Assembly (NCBI GenBank): GCA_903813345.2
Contig: CAIIXF020000001.1
Span: 31,237,915 to 31,301,914 of the forward strand
Length of the DNA: 64,000 nucleotides
Source: Owenia fusiformis
Taxonomy: Eukaryota > Annelida > Polychaeta > Sabellida > Oweniidae
Direction of reading: 5' to 3'
This document shows, piece after piece, positions 38,001-49,957 of this stretch. Under the pieces are notes generated by a model that had not been told where the DNA came from, did not search any database, and worked only from the letters and a program-made list of their open reading frames with translations. Position numbers and translations under genes: made by a program. How positions within the stretch are numbered: position 1 is the first letter of the stretch; every line of letters begins with the position of its first letter.

Positions 38001-40170
38001 TGGTGCTTGCGCTGGGTGTCTACTGCTACAGACATCATGTACATAGGAACAATCACCAATATGTCACCACTGTGACAGGGGCTGATGGTAGAATGGCACA
38101 CCTAGACAATGAGCCAGATGAATTGGAAGCACCAGAAGACCTTGGCTCAGGTAAATAATAAAAAAATGAACCAGAATGTTGAAACTAACAGGTGGGCGTA
38201 GCTGTTCAAATTGCCCATCTGATGTTAGCCAGACTAAGAAACTGAGCTTTTATTAGTCTCAATATCTGGCAGCGAGGTGTTCAAATTAATTGAGATGATT
38301 GACTAAAGCCACTGACAATTGCTGTTCATTAAAACAGTTCAGCTTGATTGTAACAATGGTAAATTCTTTGCTACTTTGTAAACAGATAACTTTATATCAC
38401 TTATTTTTATTGTACCTAAAATACGACATTGTTGTCAGTTTGGTAAGATCTTTCTGAAGTATCGCTTTATTATACTCAAATGAAAGGTAATTTAGAGTAG
38501 ATTGCAAATATTGTATCGGTTTTGTAATTTGTGCCTTGTAAAATTTTAAATGGCTGCCGCCTTATGTTGAATCTCGCAATAATTTTCTGATCTCTTCAAA
38601 GTATGGCTATATTATTCTCAAATTAAAGGAAATTTAGGGCAGATCACTATTTTGGTATTGTTTTCCTGACTTGTGCCTCAGAAAATTCAAATTGTCTTTA
38701 TTATTTGTGCCTTTAAAACTCTTAAATTGTCACCCAAATGCTTTTAAAATTTGTAGAAATTCTGATATATCTCTAATGTTTCCAATGTTTATATTTTTTG
38801 TGACAAATTCTGATTCATGTATGTTAGAGTGTTCGTTGGGATTTGCTACTCCGTGGAGTTGTTGTGGAACAAAGCCCCTCAGTATCTTAAAGATAGCCAA
38901 AGCCTCTCCAGCTTCAAAAATCGTCAAAAGAAACTGCTTCAAAAATTAAAACCTAATTTTGACACTATCACTAGCTTAAAGCTAAATAGGAACTTAGAAA
39001 TTTTAATGAACAGATTCAGAGATTTGATTTTTAAAGCACAACTATATGCACACAATTTTACAACATTAAATACTCCAAACTGTACATGTGGATTACCTGA
39101 GACCCCAAAACATGTTTTTTTCAGGTGCCCTCAAAATACTGCAATCAGAGCAATGCTTTTTAATAAGTTATCAAGATATAAACCGCAAACTATCAAAAAC
39201 GAAAACCAAATAATGCATTTCTTGAAATATGGAAGTAACGACCTCTCACCCTTACAAAAGAAGGAACACTTTATAAACGTGGCAAGCTTTATTCAAGACC
39301 ATATAAAATAAGATCCCTTCCATAGTTTTCACTGCTATGCCCCTCCTTTCTGCCCTCGTTGAACCAATGACTTGACACCTCTTCACTCTTCTTTCTTATT
39401 CTCAGCCAGAATCCCCCAGATAGCCACATTGTACTTAATGTTGTTCATAATTAGCTCATGCTAGATATATTGTTATCTTTAAGCTTGGCCTATAATGCCT
39501 TTTTGGCGATTGGCAAGCCATCTGATGTAAAATAAGATTTATGAAATAAATAGATTACCATATAAAAAATAAAAAAAAAGTTGTTTTCTAGTATTGGAAA
39601 TGGAATTGCATTGAAATCGCTTGTTAGTGACTATATTGACTTGGAATACTTTTAGTAGATTAACTAGATATAGAAGAATGAATGTATGAGAATAATAGCT
39701 TCATGTTTCGATATATATTTGCAGGTCACACCAACATTGTGCTGGCTATGTTTGAGAATCCCGCCACTATTTCACCCTATCGGATGAACACTATGTATAG
39801 ACGACCCCATGGAGGGGACAGTAGTGACCATGGTTACAGTACCATGACACCCCATGAGGACAGTGAACGGGCAAGCACTACCTGTGCTGAACCTCTCCTG
39901 ATCAGCAGAGATCGATTAAAGCCACTCCTCCACAGTGGCACTCCAGTGAAAGCTATTCCCCCGCCCCCTCATTCTAATAACAGTCGGCGAAGTCGTAGCC
40001 CCACCCCACCTCAAACACGACTTATCGCGTCTCCTTCAAACTACGCAGTTATCCCGGAAGACACACAGACAATAATCCCTCAACAAACCGTGCTGCCCTC
40101 TACTGTACAAGAATCAGCACCCCACCATATTTTTGCCAATGTGCAGGTTCATATGGTTGATTCCCATTAG
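23027..40170 (+). CDS. CACHD1: VWFA and Cache domain-containing protein 1
   Basis: Twenty coding exons join in frame for 1355 residues: 23027-23341, 25117-25328, 26981-27090, 27475-27616, 28038-28318, 28567-28653, 29914-30051, 30305-30408, 31239-31371, 31797-31961, 32131-32366, 32628-32706, 32985-33220, 33375-33472, 34076-34270, 34571-35161, 35490-35606, 35848-35999, 37920-38150 and 39725-40170. CACHD1 is an alpha2delta-like type I membrane protein reported to modulate voltage-gated calcium channels and Wnt receptors. Seen here: signal peptide (about 1-20), VWA domain from about 270 with DHGNS (279-283) at the metal site, tandem Cache domains, an extracellular Cys-rich block ([13 protein letters not shown]), a membrane span (about 1147-1167) and a cytoplasmic tail with SDHGYSTM. 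Human CACHD1 matches throughout (e.g. [20 protein letters not shown]). The start at 23027 (AAAATGG) precedes the signal peptide; an in-frame ATG at 22967 would bury it behind a basic extension. Confidence 0.96.
24170..24610. mobile_element. Repeat with ATACTAGT ends and TGCAGAATTT motifs
   Basis: Sequence between ATACTAGTATTCC (about 24167) and AAAACTAGTAT (about 24604), with many TGCAGAAT words. The flanks together resemble the uninterrupted repeat at about 9160-9320 (GACCTGGGCTGTCACA..GTAGTTTATAACTA), so this is an insertion into a second copy of that repeat. A relative occurs at 30463-31020. Whether ACTAGTAT is a terminal repeat or a target duplication is unclear. Lies in CACHD1 intron 1. 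Confidence 0.6.
25341..25949. mobile_element. Non-autonomous hAT-type element beside a splice donor
   Basis: A 609-bp element with ends TAGTGGTG and CACCACTA and perfect 8-bp flanks GTACCAAC (25333-25340 and 25950-25957). An 8-bp duplication with such ends fits hAT. The left target copy begins 4 bases into the CACHD1 exon 2 donor (GTAAGTACC), so the insertion duplicated the distal donor bases and left the donor intact. No transposase seen. Confidence 0.88.
26068..26860 (+). mobile_element. hAT-type element with transposase N-terminus remnant
   Basis: Ends CAGTGCTTGAACTAAGC (left) and GCTTAGCTCAAGCACTG (right) are inverted repeats; flanking G-runs obscure the target duplication. Inside, 26421-26642 encodes 73 residues with a basic stretch and [12 protein letters not shown], resembling the start of TTF-type zinc-finger/DUF4371 hAT-derived proteins. 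The frame stops at 26640, so it is a fragment or first exon. In CACHD1 intron 2. Confidence 0.65.
28790..29580. repeat. Probable repeat-derived intron segment
   Basis: CACHD1 intron 6 carries CCGTCCCATAATGGAG near 28795 and CCGTCCCAGGGAAGC near 29522 together with short frames that match nothing recognised. The composition suggests transposon debris but no clean ends were found. Confidence 0.3.
30463..31020. repeat. TGCAGAATTT-type repeat, second copy
   Basis: Starts near TACTAGAATTCCG and contains repeated GCAGAATTTT words like the element at 24170-24610. Located in CACHD1 intron 8. Ends approximate. Confidence 0.5.
36298..37861 (-). mobile_element. Degenerate Tc1/mariner-type transposon with ~260-bp inverted arms
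   Basis: In CACHD1 intron 18. The left tip (TA)CAGGATGGGTCAAAAAATT and right tip GGCCCACCCTG(TA) are flanked by TA. Inverted arms extend about 260 bp (36298-36560 with 37615-37861). On the minus strand about 37020-36810, a transposase C-terminal piece reads LEYLEDD, then [19 protein letters not shown], the usual block before the third catalytic residue. The rest is broken. A hAT-type element is nested at 37145-37606. Confidence 0.85.
37145..37606. mobile_element. Non-autonomous hAT-type element nested in the mariner
   Basis: A 462-bp element with ends TAGGGGTGAGACGA and TCGTCTCACCCCTA and exact 8-bp duplications GTTATTGT (37137-37144, 37607-37614). Its interior is rich in CGAGTCGAATCG words. 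It inserted into the mariner-type copy and is therefore younger. Confidence 0.9.
38810..39576 (+). mobile_element. 5'-truncated LINE, 3' end
   Basis: An intact frame to 39311 encodes about 160 residues of non-LTR retrotransposon C-terminus: [11 protein letters not shown] near the start, [15 protein letters not shown], then the zinc-knuckle-like [17 protein letters not shown]. It is followed by about 265 bp of 3' UTR and an A-rich tail (about 39550-39576). The reverse transcriptase part is missing. Lies in CACHD1 intron 19, sense orientation. Confidence 0.8.
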
Positions 40171-40482
40171 CTGCTGATTCTACCACAACACATAGGCATC
40201 TGGATCTAAAATATCAAGGATTATTTTTTGGTTAACTTGTGTGTTTACTGTGAAGAACAGTACAATAAAGTGACTTGCAAGGGTGTAATAGATTTAGATG
40301 CCTGTTAAAAGTGGGTAGTGGACAATCATTTTGTGTAAATATTGTGTATATAAATGTACATAATGGATATATACTTAATGATTTAGTTAATGTATTCTAA
40401 CAAATGTAGATAGTAAACTGTAATATTTAGTTATGTGTCAGAGATGACATGAAGCATTGTTACCACCTTGATGCAGCAGGCC

Positions 40483-40488
40483 AATAAA
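40483..40488 (+). promoter_or_regulatory. Candidate proximal polyadenylation signal of CACHD1
   Basis: AATAAA 313 bases after the CACHD1 stop, within CCAATAAATG. No transcript evidence. Confidence 0.45.
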
Positions 40489-41911
40489 TGTCCTGGTTCT
40501 CATTATTTAAGAAATTGAATTTTCTGTTTTCTTCCAAAAACCTCTATTGAGGGTGAAATGGTCAGTTACTAGTGTATAATTTATGCCAAAAAGTCATAAT
40601 TGTTTTTATAGTCTAAGATATATGTAATAATACAAATGATGATCATACTGTATGTGAGCAAAACTCTTAAATCAAGAGATTTGATGCATTTTACGAAATC
40701 CTTATGACAGTACATTAACAGTGAAATAATGACACTTTCTACAAACTTTATGCAACTGAAACTTTAACAAATGTATGTTATCAGGGTAGGCATTTTACAT
40801 GGAAGCGCTTCAATTTAAATTATTATTCAAGTTTGAAGAAAGAAATAACAATGTAATAATACTATGCTGTAGATGTCTTATATTCTTTTGTATTTTATAT
40901 AAATGAGGTCAAACAAATGCCATATGATGTTGTATGAATCCAAAATGATTTAGAATTCTGCAGTGATTATGGAAAGAAAATTTTACTTGTAATCAATGTT
41001 GTATGGTGCCAGTATTAGTCAACAAAGTTACAAGTATTTTATAATATGAATTTAAGTTGAATGTTTCTTTTCAGGCAGATTCACTGTATGTAATTTAATA
41101 ATTGAAATGCCAATGTAATATGTATTTATGCTTTTAGTTCAAAAATCAGTTGTAATATTCATTAATGAGTTTTTAAGACATGTAAGAAACAACAAATTGT
41201 TAATATTAGGATATTTGTAGTGAAGATGATCTGTATTTTGATCAACAATATTTAGAATGTTGTTGATCTGTTAAAGGGAGAATCATACCTAGCGAGTGGG
41301 CTTAACAAAAAATGTTTCAGTTTAGAATATTTTAGGCTTAGTCATTCCTTTCCATGGTTATTTTCTAAAATCCTCAAAGTGCATACTTATTTCAGGGAAA
41401 CTAAAGATTTTTACATCAAACTTTGCCCCACATACTAGCTGAACCACATCTCTCCACAAACTGACATACACTCATTCTAGCCTAATGGGGTTTGATGTAG
41501 TGATGTAGAGAATTCAGTGGTAACCCATGTTTGATTAGACTGTTCAAAACCATTATATTATAGCCAATTCTATGTATTGTCATTAGTTTATCTACCATGC
41601 AATATGAAAATCTAGGTTTTCCATGACAACTTAATAACTGTTTACCTTTCAATCTTTAGTTTTGCTTTTTGGTATGTTGTTAATGAAAGGTCTTAGCCAA
41701 GTCCTGATGTTGTACATTGCAATACAATCACTTGTTATGTTCCACACATTGGTAATGTTAAACATGTTAAATATCAGTGGAATTCTTCCTTACTCAACCA
41801 TGAAATGGCTTATAAATGCAACTGTAACTGTTTTAGAAAACTTTTAATACTTTTTAGAATATTTACAAGTGTAATAGCGGAGTACTACCATTGTAGTAAT
41901 GAAATATTCAT

Positions 41912-41917
41912 AATAAA
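41912..41917 (+). promoter_or_regulatory. Candidate distal polyadenylation signal of CACHD1
   Basis: AATAAA in CATAATAAAGC, followed within 40 bases by a T/GT-rich stretch, a typical arrangement for the end of a long 3' UTR. Confidence 0.5.
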
Positions 41918-44550
41918 GCTGATGAAAAGTTAATCTTGTCTCTATTTTTTGTCACGCAGAGTCATTGTTATTAACAGTCATCCAGGACTATCATGATAAA
42001 GTGTGAATCTCAACACATTTCATTGGGTAATGGTGTTATTCATGTTATACTAGGGCATTATTTCATAGTTATTAATTTATACCTTGATTGACCAACAATT
42101 ACAACATCCAACAATATAGTGTCTAAATTTTGGATTATGTATCAATTTACATTATTAATATCATTTTACACCACATTCAGAATCAGAATTCAGTTTTAAA
42201 TATGACAACACTCAGACTCAAAGAGATTTCCTAGGTAAGTTGGCCCAAGTTGTTATTGTAGCTTATACAACTTGAGAGTTTTATAATAGGAATATGTATA
42301 TGATATTCTATGATTCAATATCTGGATGAGTGAGCATAGCAACTTAACCCCCCCCCCTGGATTTCGTCTTGTGGGGCCACCTAAAGACCCAGGTCTTCAC
42401 AACACTAATGTGAATGAACCTTATCAAAGAATAATTGATAGTCAGTCTGGAACAACAAGAAAGGGAGCTCATCATGCCTGCTTGTAGGAACATATTGTTA
42501 AGGCGACTGCATGTTTGCTTGGATAGGCACGGCTGTCATGTCACAAAAGACAGAAAAAAAATTGCAGAATGAATCAGTAAAAAAAATGTTAAAGGAATGC
42601 TTCCTTTGTTCTTTTTAACCACTGAGGAGTTGGCGCAAGTCAGATTTCACATGAGTCAATGAATTCTGTCCTGACTCCTGTGTAGTCAACCATTGAAGGA
42701 TTTTAAACCTGCTGGTGTCAAATTAATTGAGAGAGCTTGCACTTTAAGTATTCTATTATGTTTTAGGGTAAATGCCAAAATCATAAAAGATATTGACCAT
42801 TTTGTACTAATAACATTTTTATTGAGACACTCTATAGATCTGATACAACATTTAAGTTTAATGTTTCGATTATTTTTAAGCTTGAAGACAAGTGGCATAA
42901 TGTCTGCCAAAAACATAATACCTGGTTGTAAATTGAAATTGTGGGATATCCTCATCATGTATACATTGAGTAATAAATAAAGGGCCAAGTATATAAGTAT
43001 CCAACAATTCTACAGCAACAAATACACAATGACATTGTATAAATAGGTAATAAATATATTTCATGAAATGAATTGAATGTCCAAATTGTTAACAGAATAT
43101 CAAGGTTCTCTCCTCTACATGTTGAGGTAACAAAGTATTAATTTTACTAAACAGTATATTTAATATTTTACAGCCACCTTTTGGGAAAATTTGTTTTTGT
43201 ATTAAAGTAAATCTCTTCAACAGAGGAAAAGTAGAAGCTGGGATCAATAGTAAGTGGATCCCATAAAATGAATACGAGCACTGGCACAGACCAATGAAAG
43301 TTTTCAATTGTTCTAAATTTGGTATGGAAAACATGGCAGATTGAAGGCTGGACATATGGAATGGATGGATGGACGGACACGTCGGACAGACAGATGAGTG
43401 TTTCCATAGGCTCAGAATGTGAGCTCAAAAATATACAAGTAATCCATGTTGATGGGAAATCTAGTTTCCAACTTCTAGATTTAGTTGTATACTGTATTTG
43501 TCTTTAATTTGGCGAGCGTTTTAAATTGGCGAATTAAAAAAATCGCCAAATCCAAAATCCCCGGGAATATGACATATTTTTCATTTGTTGCACTTCCGGT
43601 TATAAGAAAGATACCAAGATGGCTGGGCTGCTTAAATTTATAGAAATAACAAAAAATAAGAAATTGTTCATCAACAACACCAGTGCTCTACCCAGGATCA
43701 TTTTTTGTGGAGGATTTTGTTATTTCTTAAGTGCAACATTTCAGCATTTTGTAACTTTTCGTGCTACATTTTAAGATTTTGTAATTTTTTGTGCTACATT
43801 TTAGAATTTCTTTATTTTTTATTGTAACATTTTAGGATCTAGGCACATCTAATTGCATTGAGGAGCATTTTGGTTTTATAAAATACATGGAGGTGCTGCG
43901 CCTCAGAGATTTCAATGTGGGGAGAGCACTGAACAGTACTAACAATGAGTATATTGAATTGGGTTGGATGAGAGAATGTCTGGAAACAACAAGAACAAGT
44001 TTATATTGAAAAGTACATTAAAGTAAGGTTAAAACATAAACAAATGAATGTACTGACTGACCCCAAAAATACAACCCTCTATTTTAGAAAAACTAATTGA
44101 TTTTTTGTGTGGGTACGTGTACTTGGGAAGATTGAATAAACGCAAGAAGCTCACACGTCTCAAAGTCATGACCTCATGATTACAGCGACAGTGCCTAACT
44201 AAGTGTGTTCAGTACTCTAGAATGCTCAGCCAACTCGATAACCCCTTGGCTCCCTGTAATGCAATGCACCATTCAAAGGTTTACACAAGATTTTGACATA
44301 ATAAAAATTTGGATGTCAAAGTCCTTACCCTGGGCAAACTAGTCAATCAATTTCCGACCATGGGAACAATAATTTAACAGCTAGTCAAATACTAGTTATT
44401 CCTTATTACAGCAAATAAACATTTGAAATTACATCCCTTGGGATAATACTGAGTGAGTGACACGAGTGTCAAATTCCTGATCTTCCCCATATTTGGGGAT
44501 CTCAAAGAAGTTTGCATATAATTTACTCTAGGCTAATGTTTCTGTCAACA

Positions 44551-44752
44551 GGCCCGTAGCCAGGATTTGCCAAGGGGGGGTTCACTTTATGGAAAATTCC
44601 AGGGGGGTTCACTTTTGACAATTTGGGTCCAAAAAGGGCCAAAATCACTTAAAAAGTGCTCAGAATGGTGAAAAACTGCATGATTTTGAAAGAATTTTTG
44701 GCCAGGGGGGGGTTCGCCCGAACCATGCGAACCCCCCCTGGCTACGGGCCTG
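44551..44752. mobile_element. Short MITE with GGCCCGTAGCCAGG inverted ends
   Basis: About 200 bp with ends GGCCCGTAGCCAGG and CCTGGCTACGGGCC and G/C-runs just inside. GTCAACA flanks both sides (44544-44550, 44753-44759). It lies about 110 bp beyond the CCNB1IP1 stop codon, so it is probably in that gene's 3' UTR. Confidence 0.85.
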
Positions 44753-44862
44753 GTCAACATTAGTTTCCCCAAGCAAGCTATACAAACATTTCTCCTAAAC
44801 AAACACTGACTGTATGGAGGTTTTATGTTTTTAGTCTGAAATTGCTTATTTAATGTTTAAGC

Positions 44863-47800
44863 TTAGGAATTCCTTCGTCTATCAACACTTGGGGTAGACA
44901 GTAGATTATCTATTGCAAATTGCCGCTGCATATCATCAACTGATGATCTTTGCCGTGAGATTAAAGGGGTACTCCTTGGTTGTAGAACAAAGTCCATCTC
45001 TGGTGGAGACATGATGGAATACCTTCTATTAGTTTGTCTTGTAAAGGCATCCCCACCAGAACCAATCATGGCTATATTGAATGACCGTTCACTTCTTGTA
45101 TCATTAGAGTTCATATTAATCTGCGTCTGGTTTTCAAAATCAGATGGATTGATACTTTTCCTACGCAAGGCATCATAGAGGGCTTGTAGCTTCTGATACT
45201 GTCGTGACTTTTCCATGAATTTCTCAGAGGCTGTGTTGTATTGTGTGTTCTTTGAATCAAGTTCCTTTCGAACGCTTGATATCTGAAGCTTCAATGCTTG
45301 GATTTCAGCTGATGACTTCTTTGCGAGTGTTTCATAGCATTGCTCCAATTGAGAGATACGATCTTTTGACTTTTTAGCCACATATTCCTGATAGGCTCTC
45401 TCCTGATGGGACTGGTACGTCCAGAATGCCATTGATCTGGTGCAGATCTCCATAATGGTTTCAGGCTTTAATCCAGACAGCACCATTGACTTGTATTGCT
45501 CAGTAGGTTGTAGGTCAATCCTTATAATATCCAATTTCCCTGAAAAACAATGCAGACAGTGGTTCTTATTAGATAAGAATATTTAGTGTAAAGCATTTGT
45601 AAACATTTAAACAAACAGGCACATGACTTGAATGAAATCATCAAACAGACACGAGGAATAAACATGGTTTTCCTGGATGACAAGAAACTTAAAAAATTAG
45701 ATTTGACCTAGATTTTGACCTTGACCTAGATAAAAATTCTTTTCCTGTAAAGTTCAGTCCAGGTCCTACTATAGCTAGTTGGAAGTATCATAAAAAGAGT
45801 GAAAGTTTTTAAAACAATTTAAAATCTAAAAACCTGCCATGACTTATAGATGAGAAAGTTCCCTGAAAATGATAAAGTCCTACTTTTTGTCAAATGTACT
45901 GGGTAAACACTGAAAAATATCATTTCAAGATCAAGAGCTTTGAAATCTTCAGAGGACATTATGTTGCACATACAGCAACTACTTATATTTATTTGAAAGC
46001 TCGACTTTAACAAAGTGTCTGATTTTTAAAGAAAAGTCAAAATTGGCAATTTCTCAGAAACTGGGCAAACTTGGGAAATGGCGATGACAGGTCATAGGTA
46101 CTATATCTAGTATGGATATACATAAAATGAATTTGGATATGACTTAAAGTCAGGTTGCATGTTCGGAATTTGCTGCACATGTTATTTCTCAAAGGAATGG
46201 TATCGATATGGAGAACTTTTTGAACACACGTTTCTCTTCAACCAGTCATAAAAAAAAATCTAAAAATTAAACACATCGTCAATGTAATGGTCATCTTTTG
46301 AATGGTAACAATATAATTTGAAAAATATATATATACTTTCACCTATATTGTTTTAGAAAACACATCAAACACTTGTTTTGTTCTTGGTATCATGTTTCCA
46401 GAGTGAAATGAAACATCTTTCCGAACCTCATTGGAACAAAATGACATAAACACATAACATGTTTAGGTCTCTCAATATTGTAAATGTACAAAGGAAATTT
46501 TGGTTGATTTTTAAAAAGTATCTTGTTAATGAAATAAAAGGTTTATCTTGATTTTTATCTATTTTGGAGGGATTTTGTTTTAATTTTTTGAATACTTTTT
46601 TAAAATCAACCAAAAATTCCTTTGTATAACTATAATATTGAGAGGTCTAATTGTATATGCTATTTTGTTCCAACAAGGTTCGGAAAGACATTCTATTACA
46701 TTCTCAAGAATTGGTAGAAAGGAGCAAAAACAATTGCACTAAAAAAAACAAAAATGTTAACAAAAACAGTTATATAAAATATTTCTAAATGATTTTCGCA
46801 TTAAAATACCGTGTTTTTACAGAATGTTTTCAATGATTGGTTTAAGAGAAAAACATTGATGAATTCAGTTCTCCATATCGATACCAATCCTTTGTATCAC
46901 TCCTTCACCACAATGTCTACATCTCTCACTTTTGCACAACGAGCGCACTAAATGTACCTAGAAAAGAATGTGAAGAAGAATGTTTTGATGAAATGAAAAA
47001 TTAGTACCGTGGGTACCGGGCTCACATGGTGACAGAAAAACGGATATAATTTTTTGCTGATTTTTTGTTACAAAATTATTTCAAGCCATCTGTCTCGCAG
47101 TCAATTAAAATGGCTGAAAAAAAAACGGATATAATTTTTTGCCAATAATTTGTAACAAAATTATTTCATACAACTACTCTTTACAGTGACATGGCTTTTT
47201 GCAATGCAAGACACCTGAAATTATTTGTAAAGCTAGGAAATGGGGCAAAATTGTATTTCACGAGACAAAAATGGCGACCATTTTGAAATCAGACAAGCTT
47301 TTGAACCAGGAGTCATAGGGGAGTTTTTAGTATTGATGTTGAACAAAAATAACTTGAAACTGGAATCCTATCGACAGAGGTTTTAAGCAAATGGTCCAAA
47401 AGAGGATTTCGCGAGACAGATGGACAAATCAATGTTAACTGGCTGAAAATAAAAAAAACAGATATAATATTTTGCCGATTTTTTGTAACAAAATTATTTC
47501 ATACAACTACCTTTTACAGTGACATGGCTTTTTACAATGCAGGACAGCTGAAATTATTTGTAAAGCTAGGAAATGGGCAAAAAGTGAATTTCGCGAAACA
47601 AGAATGGCAACCATTTTGAAAATAGGCGAGCTTTTGAACCAAGAGTCATAGGAGAGTTTTTGTATTGATGTTGAACAAAATTAACTTAAAATGGGAATCC
47701 TATTGACAGAGGGTTTAAGGTAAATGGTCCAAAAGTGGATTTTGCGAGACAGATGGACAAATCAATGTTAAATAAAATGGCTGAAAATAAATAAATGGAT

Positions 47801-49551
47801 ATAATTTTTCGCTGATTTTTCGTAACAAAATTATTTCATACATCTACTCTTTACATTGACATGGATTTTTACAATGTAGGACACTTGAAATTATTTGTTA
47901 AGCTAGGAAATGGGTCAAAAGTGAATTTCGCGAGACAAAAATGGCGGCCATTTTGAAAATAGGTGAGCTTTTGAACCAGGAGTCATAGGAGAGTTTTTTG
48001 TATTGATGTTGAACAAAAATAACTTAAAATGGGAATCCTATCGACAGAGGGTTTAAGGTAAATGGTCCAAAAGTGAATTTTGCGAGACAGATGGACAAAT
48101 CAATGTTAACTAAAATGGCTGAAAATAAATAAATGGATATAATTTTTCACTGAATTTCGTAACAAAATTATTTCATACATCTACTCTTTACTTTGGAATG
48201 GATTTCTACAATGTAGGACACTTGAAATTATTTGTAAAGCTAGGAAATGGGTCAAAAGTGAATTTCGCGAGACAAAAATGGCGGCCATTTTGAAAATAGG
48301 CAAGCTTTTGAACCAGGAGTCATAGGGGAGTTTTCTGAATTCATGTTGGACAGAAATAACTTAAAACAGGAATCCTATCGACAGAGGTTTTAAAACGTGC
48401 CACTGTTATTGACAGAAAGTGGATTTCGCGAGTCAGATAGACAAATCAATGTTAAGTAAAATTGCTGAAAATAAAAAAATGGATACAATTTTTCGATGAT
48501 TTTTTGTAACAAAATTATTTCATATATCTAATCTTTACATTGACATGGATTTCTACAATGTAGGACACTTGAAATTATTTGTAAAGCTAGGAAATGGGCC
48601 AAAAGTGAATTTCACAAACAAAAGTGACGGCCATTTTGAAAATAGGCGAGCTTTTGAACCAGGAGTCATAGGGAGGTTTTCTGTATTGATGTTGAACAGA
48701 ACTAACTTAAAACAGGAATCCTATCGACAGAGGTTAGCTAGGAAATGGGCTAAAAGTGAATTTCGCGAGACAAAAGTGACGGCCATTTTGAAAATAGGCG
48801 AGCTTTTGAACCAGGAGTCATAGGGGGGTTTTCTGTATTGATGTTGAACAGAAATAACTTAAAACAGGAATCCTATCGACAGAGGTTTTAAAACGTGCCA
48901 CTATTGTTGACGGACGGACAGACGGACGGACGGACGGACGGACAGACAGACGGACAAGTGAGTGATTGCAAAAGCTCACCATGTGAGCTAATAAAAAACA
49001 TGAAAATCCAGTGAAAAAATTGTTTTTTATACATTTTACAAAAAAATCTTCTCACCAGTCTTTTCTAGGCACATAAGTGCACTCTTTGTGCAAAACTGGA
49101 AGATGTAGACATTAGACAAAGTGGGGAAGGAGTGATTCCTGTTTGAAAAATAACATGTGACTCAATTGAGGAATGCAGAAAAATTCTGAACATGCATCCT
49201 GGCCTTAAAGGGGCAACAAGGACTGTAGAGAGAAAATTCGAAATTTTTTCTTTTTTCTGAACATCTTCTTTGACATACCTATTTTCTTAAAATGTATGGA
49301 TAAACTCTGAATTTCAGCATTAAGAAGTGTAAATTCAGTTCAAAGCTCCTATAAAGGGAGTCCCACTTATTGAATATAATACCTGAGAGACTGGTTTGAC
49401 ATGCAGGGCAAGTGAATGCTTCGTTAAACTCCCTTGTTCCATCTTCGTCACAGAATATGTGTGAACAGGATGTCACCCAAGCAAAGGTACTCAACCTTTT
49501 CCGGCATCTTTTAAAGTTACAGCACAAGTCTGCCTCCATGCTACACTGCCT
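44863..49551 (-). CDS. CCNB1IP1: Cyclin B1-interacting protein 1 (HEI10), meiotic RING E3 ligase
   Basis: Two coding exons, 49539-49383 and 45539-44863, join in frame for 277 residues, the same length as human. HEI10 is a RING-type ubiquitin/SUMO ligase that marks crossover sites on meiotic chromosomes and binds cyclin B. Seen here: a RING finger with C7, C12, C25, H27, C30, C44 and C47 (CSHIFC, CPAC), then GKLDIIRIDLQPTEQYKSMV, the conserved AFWTYQSHQERAYQEY segment, a coiled coil (about 100-180) ending MEKSRQYQKLQALYDALR, and a Ser/Pro-rich tail (SPPEMD, STPLIS) like the vertebrate one. An acceptor at 49552-49553 sits 12 bases upstream of the start, so an upstream non-coding exon exists. 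The 3.8 kb intron is filled largely by repeats. Confidence 0.95.
46195..46900. mobile_element. Nested ~700-bp palindrome
   Basis: The left tip CAAAGGAATGGTATCGATATGG pairs with the right tip CCATATCGATACCAATCCTTTG. The inner arms also pair: CTTTCCGAACCTCATTGGAACAAAAT (46417) with TTTTGTTCCAACAAGGTTCGGAAAG (46661). It interrupts the left arm of the larger fold-back, so it inserted later. No coding content. Confidence 0.8.
47020..48905 (+). repeat. Tandem repeat array, ~335-345-bp unit
   Basis: About five units plus a shortened sixth. The landmark GACATGGMTTTYTRCAATG recurs near 47190, 47520, 47860, 48195 and 48543. Other shared phrases are GCTAGGAAATGGG, TTTCGCGAGACA, AATGGCGGCCATTTTG and AATCCTATCGACAGAGG. 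Short frames through it are repeat by-products. Confidence 0.9.
48908..48955. repeat. (GACG)n microsatellite
   Basis: A run of GACGGACGGACA-type tetranucleotides at the right end of the tandem array, followed by GCTCACCATGTGAGC. The same combination appears in the repeat at 4650-4896. Confidence 0.85.
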
Positions 49552-49957
49552 CTGTAAATCAAATCAACAGTACCATTGGTGCTAGGCAATTATGGTGTCA
49601 TGGTTTCATGCATAAATTACTATCCTAACGATTGTGAGTCACTAGTTTACTGACCTGATTTAACTAGAAAGAACAATTAAGAGCAATTATTATTTTGCTT
49701 TAATAACTCACGATCAATTGACATTGTGCTGTTTCGACTAGAATGAACAATTCAGAGCAATTTGTGTGATTCTGTTTTTTGTTAAGAGATACAGTCTCTA
49801 GAAGTAGAACCATTGTTTAAATGACAAAGCATTCTTGAGCATCTATTATTCCCTTTTTTACTCGTATTTGATATATGGCAATCTTATCTTGGGTGAAGCA
49901 GGTAGTGGTTTGTTAAACTCCCTTCATATTTTGCAGAAAAAAATGTACATATATGTA

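Larger units (their letters stand above)
40171..44862. other. CACHD1 3' UTR and convergent intergenic region
   Basis: The first 1.7 kb is plausibly CACHD1 3' UTR (AATAAA at 40483 and 41912). Beyond it lie AT-rich sequence, a C-run near 42347-42357, and a GACG/TGTGAGC repeat near 43350-43430. A mariner-like tip is present near 44060 (CCCCAAAAATACAACCCTC). No other coding exon was recognised. Confidence 0.6.
46148..49205. mobile_element. Large composite fold-back element in CCNB1IP1 intron
   Basis: The outer ends match the small fold-back at 12449-12862: left AGTCAGGTTGCATGTTC (46148) and right GAACATGCATCCTGGCC (49204), flanked by TAA (46145-46147, 49206-49208). Shared inner landmarks are TTTCTAGGCACATAAGTGCACTC near 49060 and CTACATCTCTCACTTTTGCACAAC near 46918. 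Instead of a short centre it contains a 700-bp palindrome inserted in the left arm (46195-46900) and about 1.9 kb of tandem repeats (47020-48960). Confidence 0.75.
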
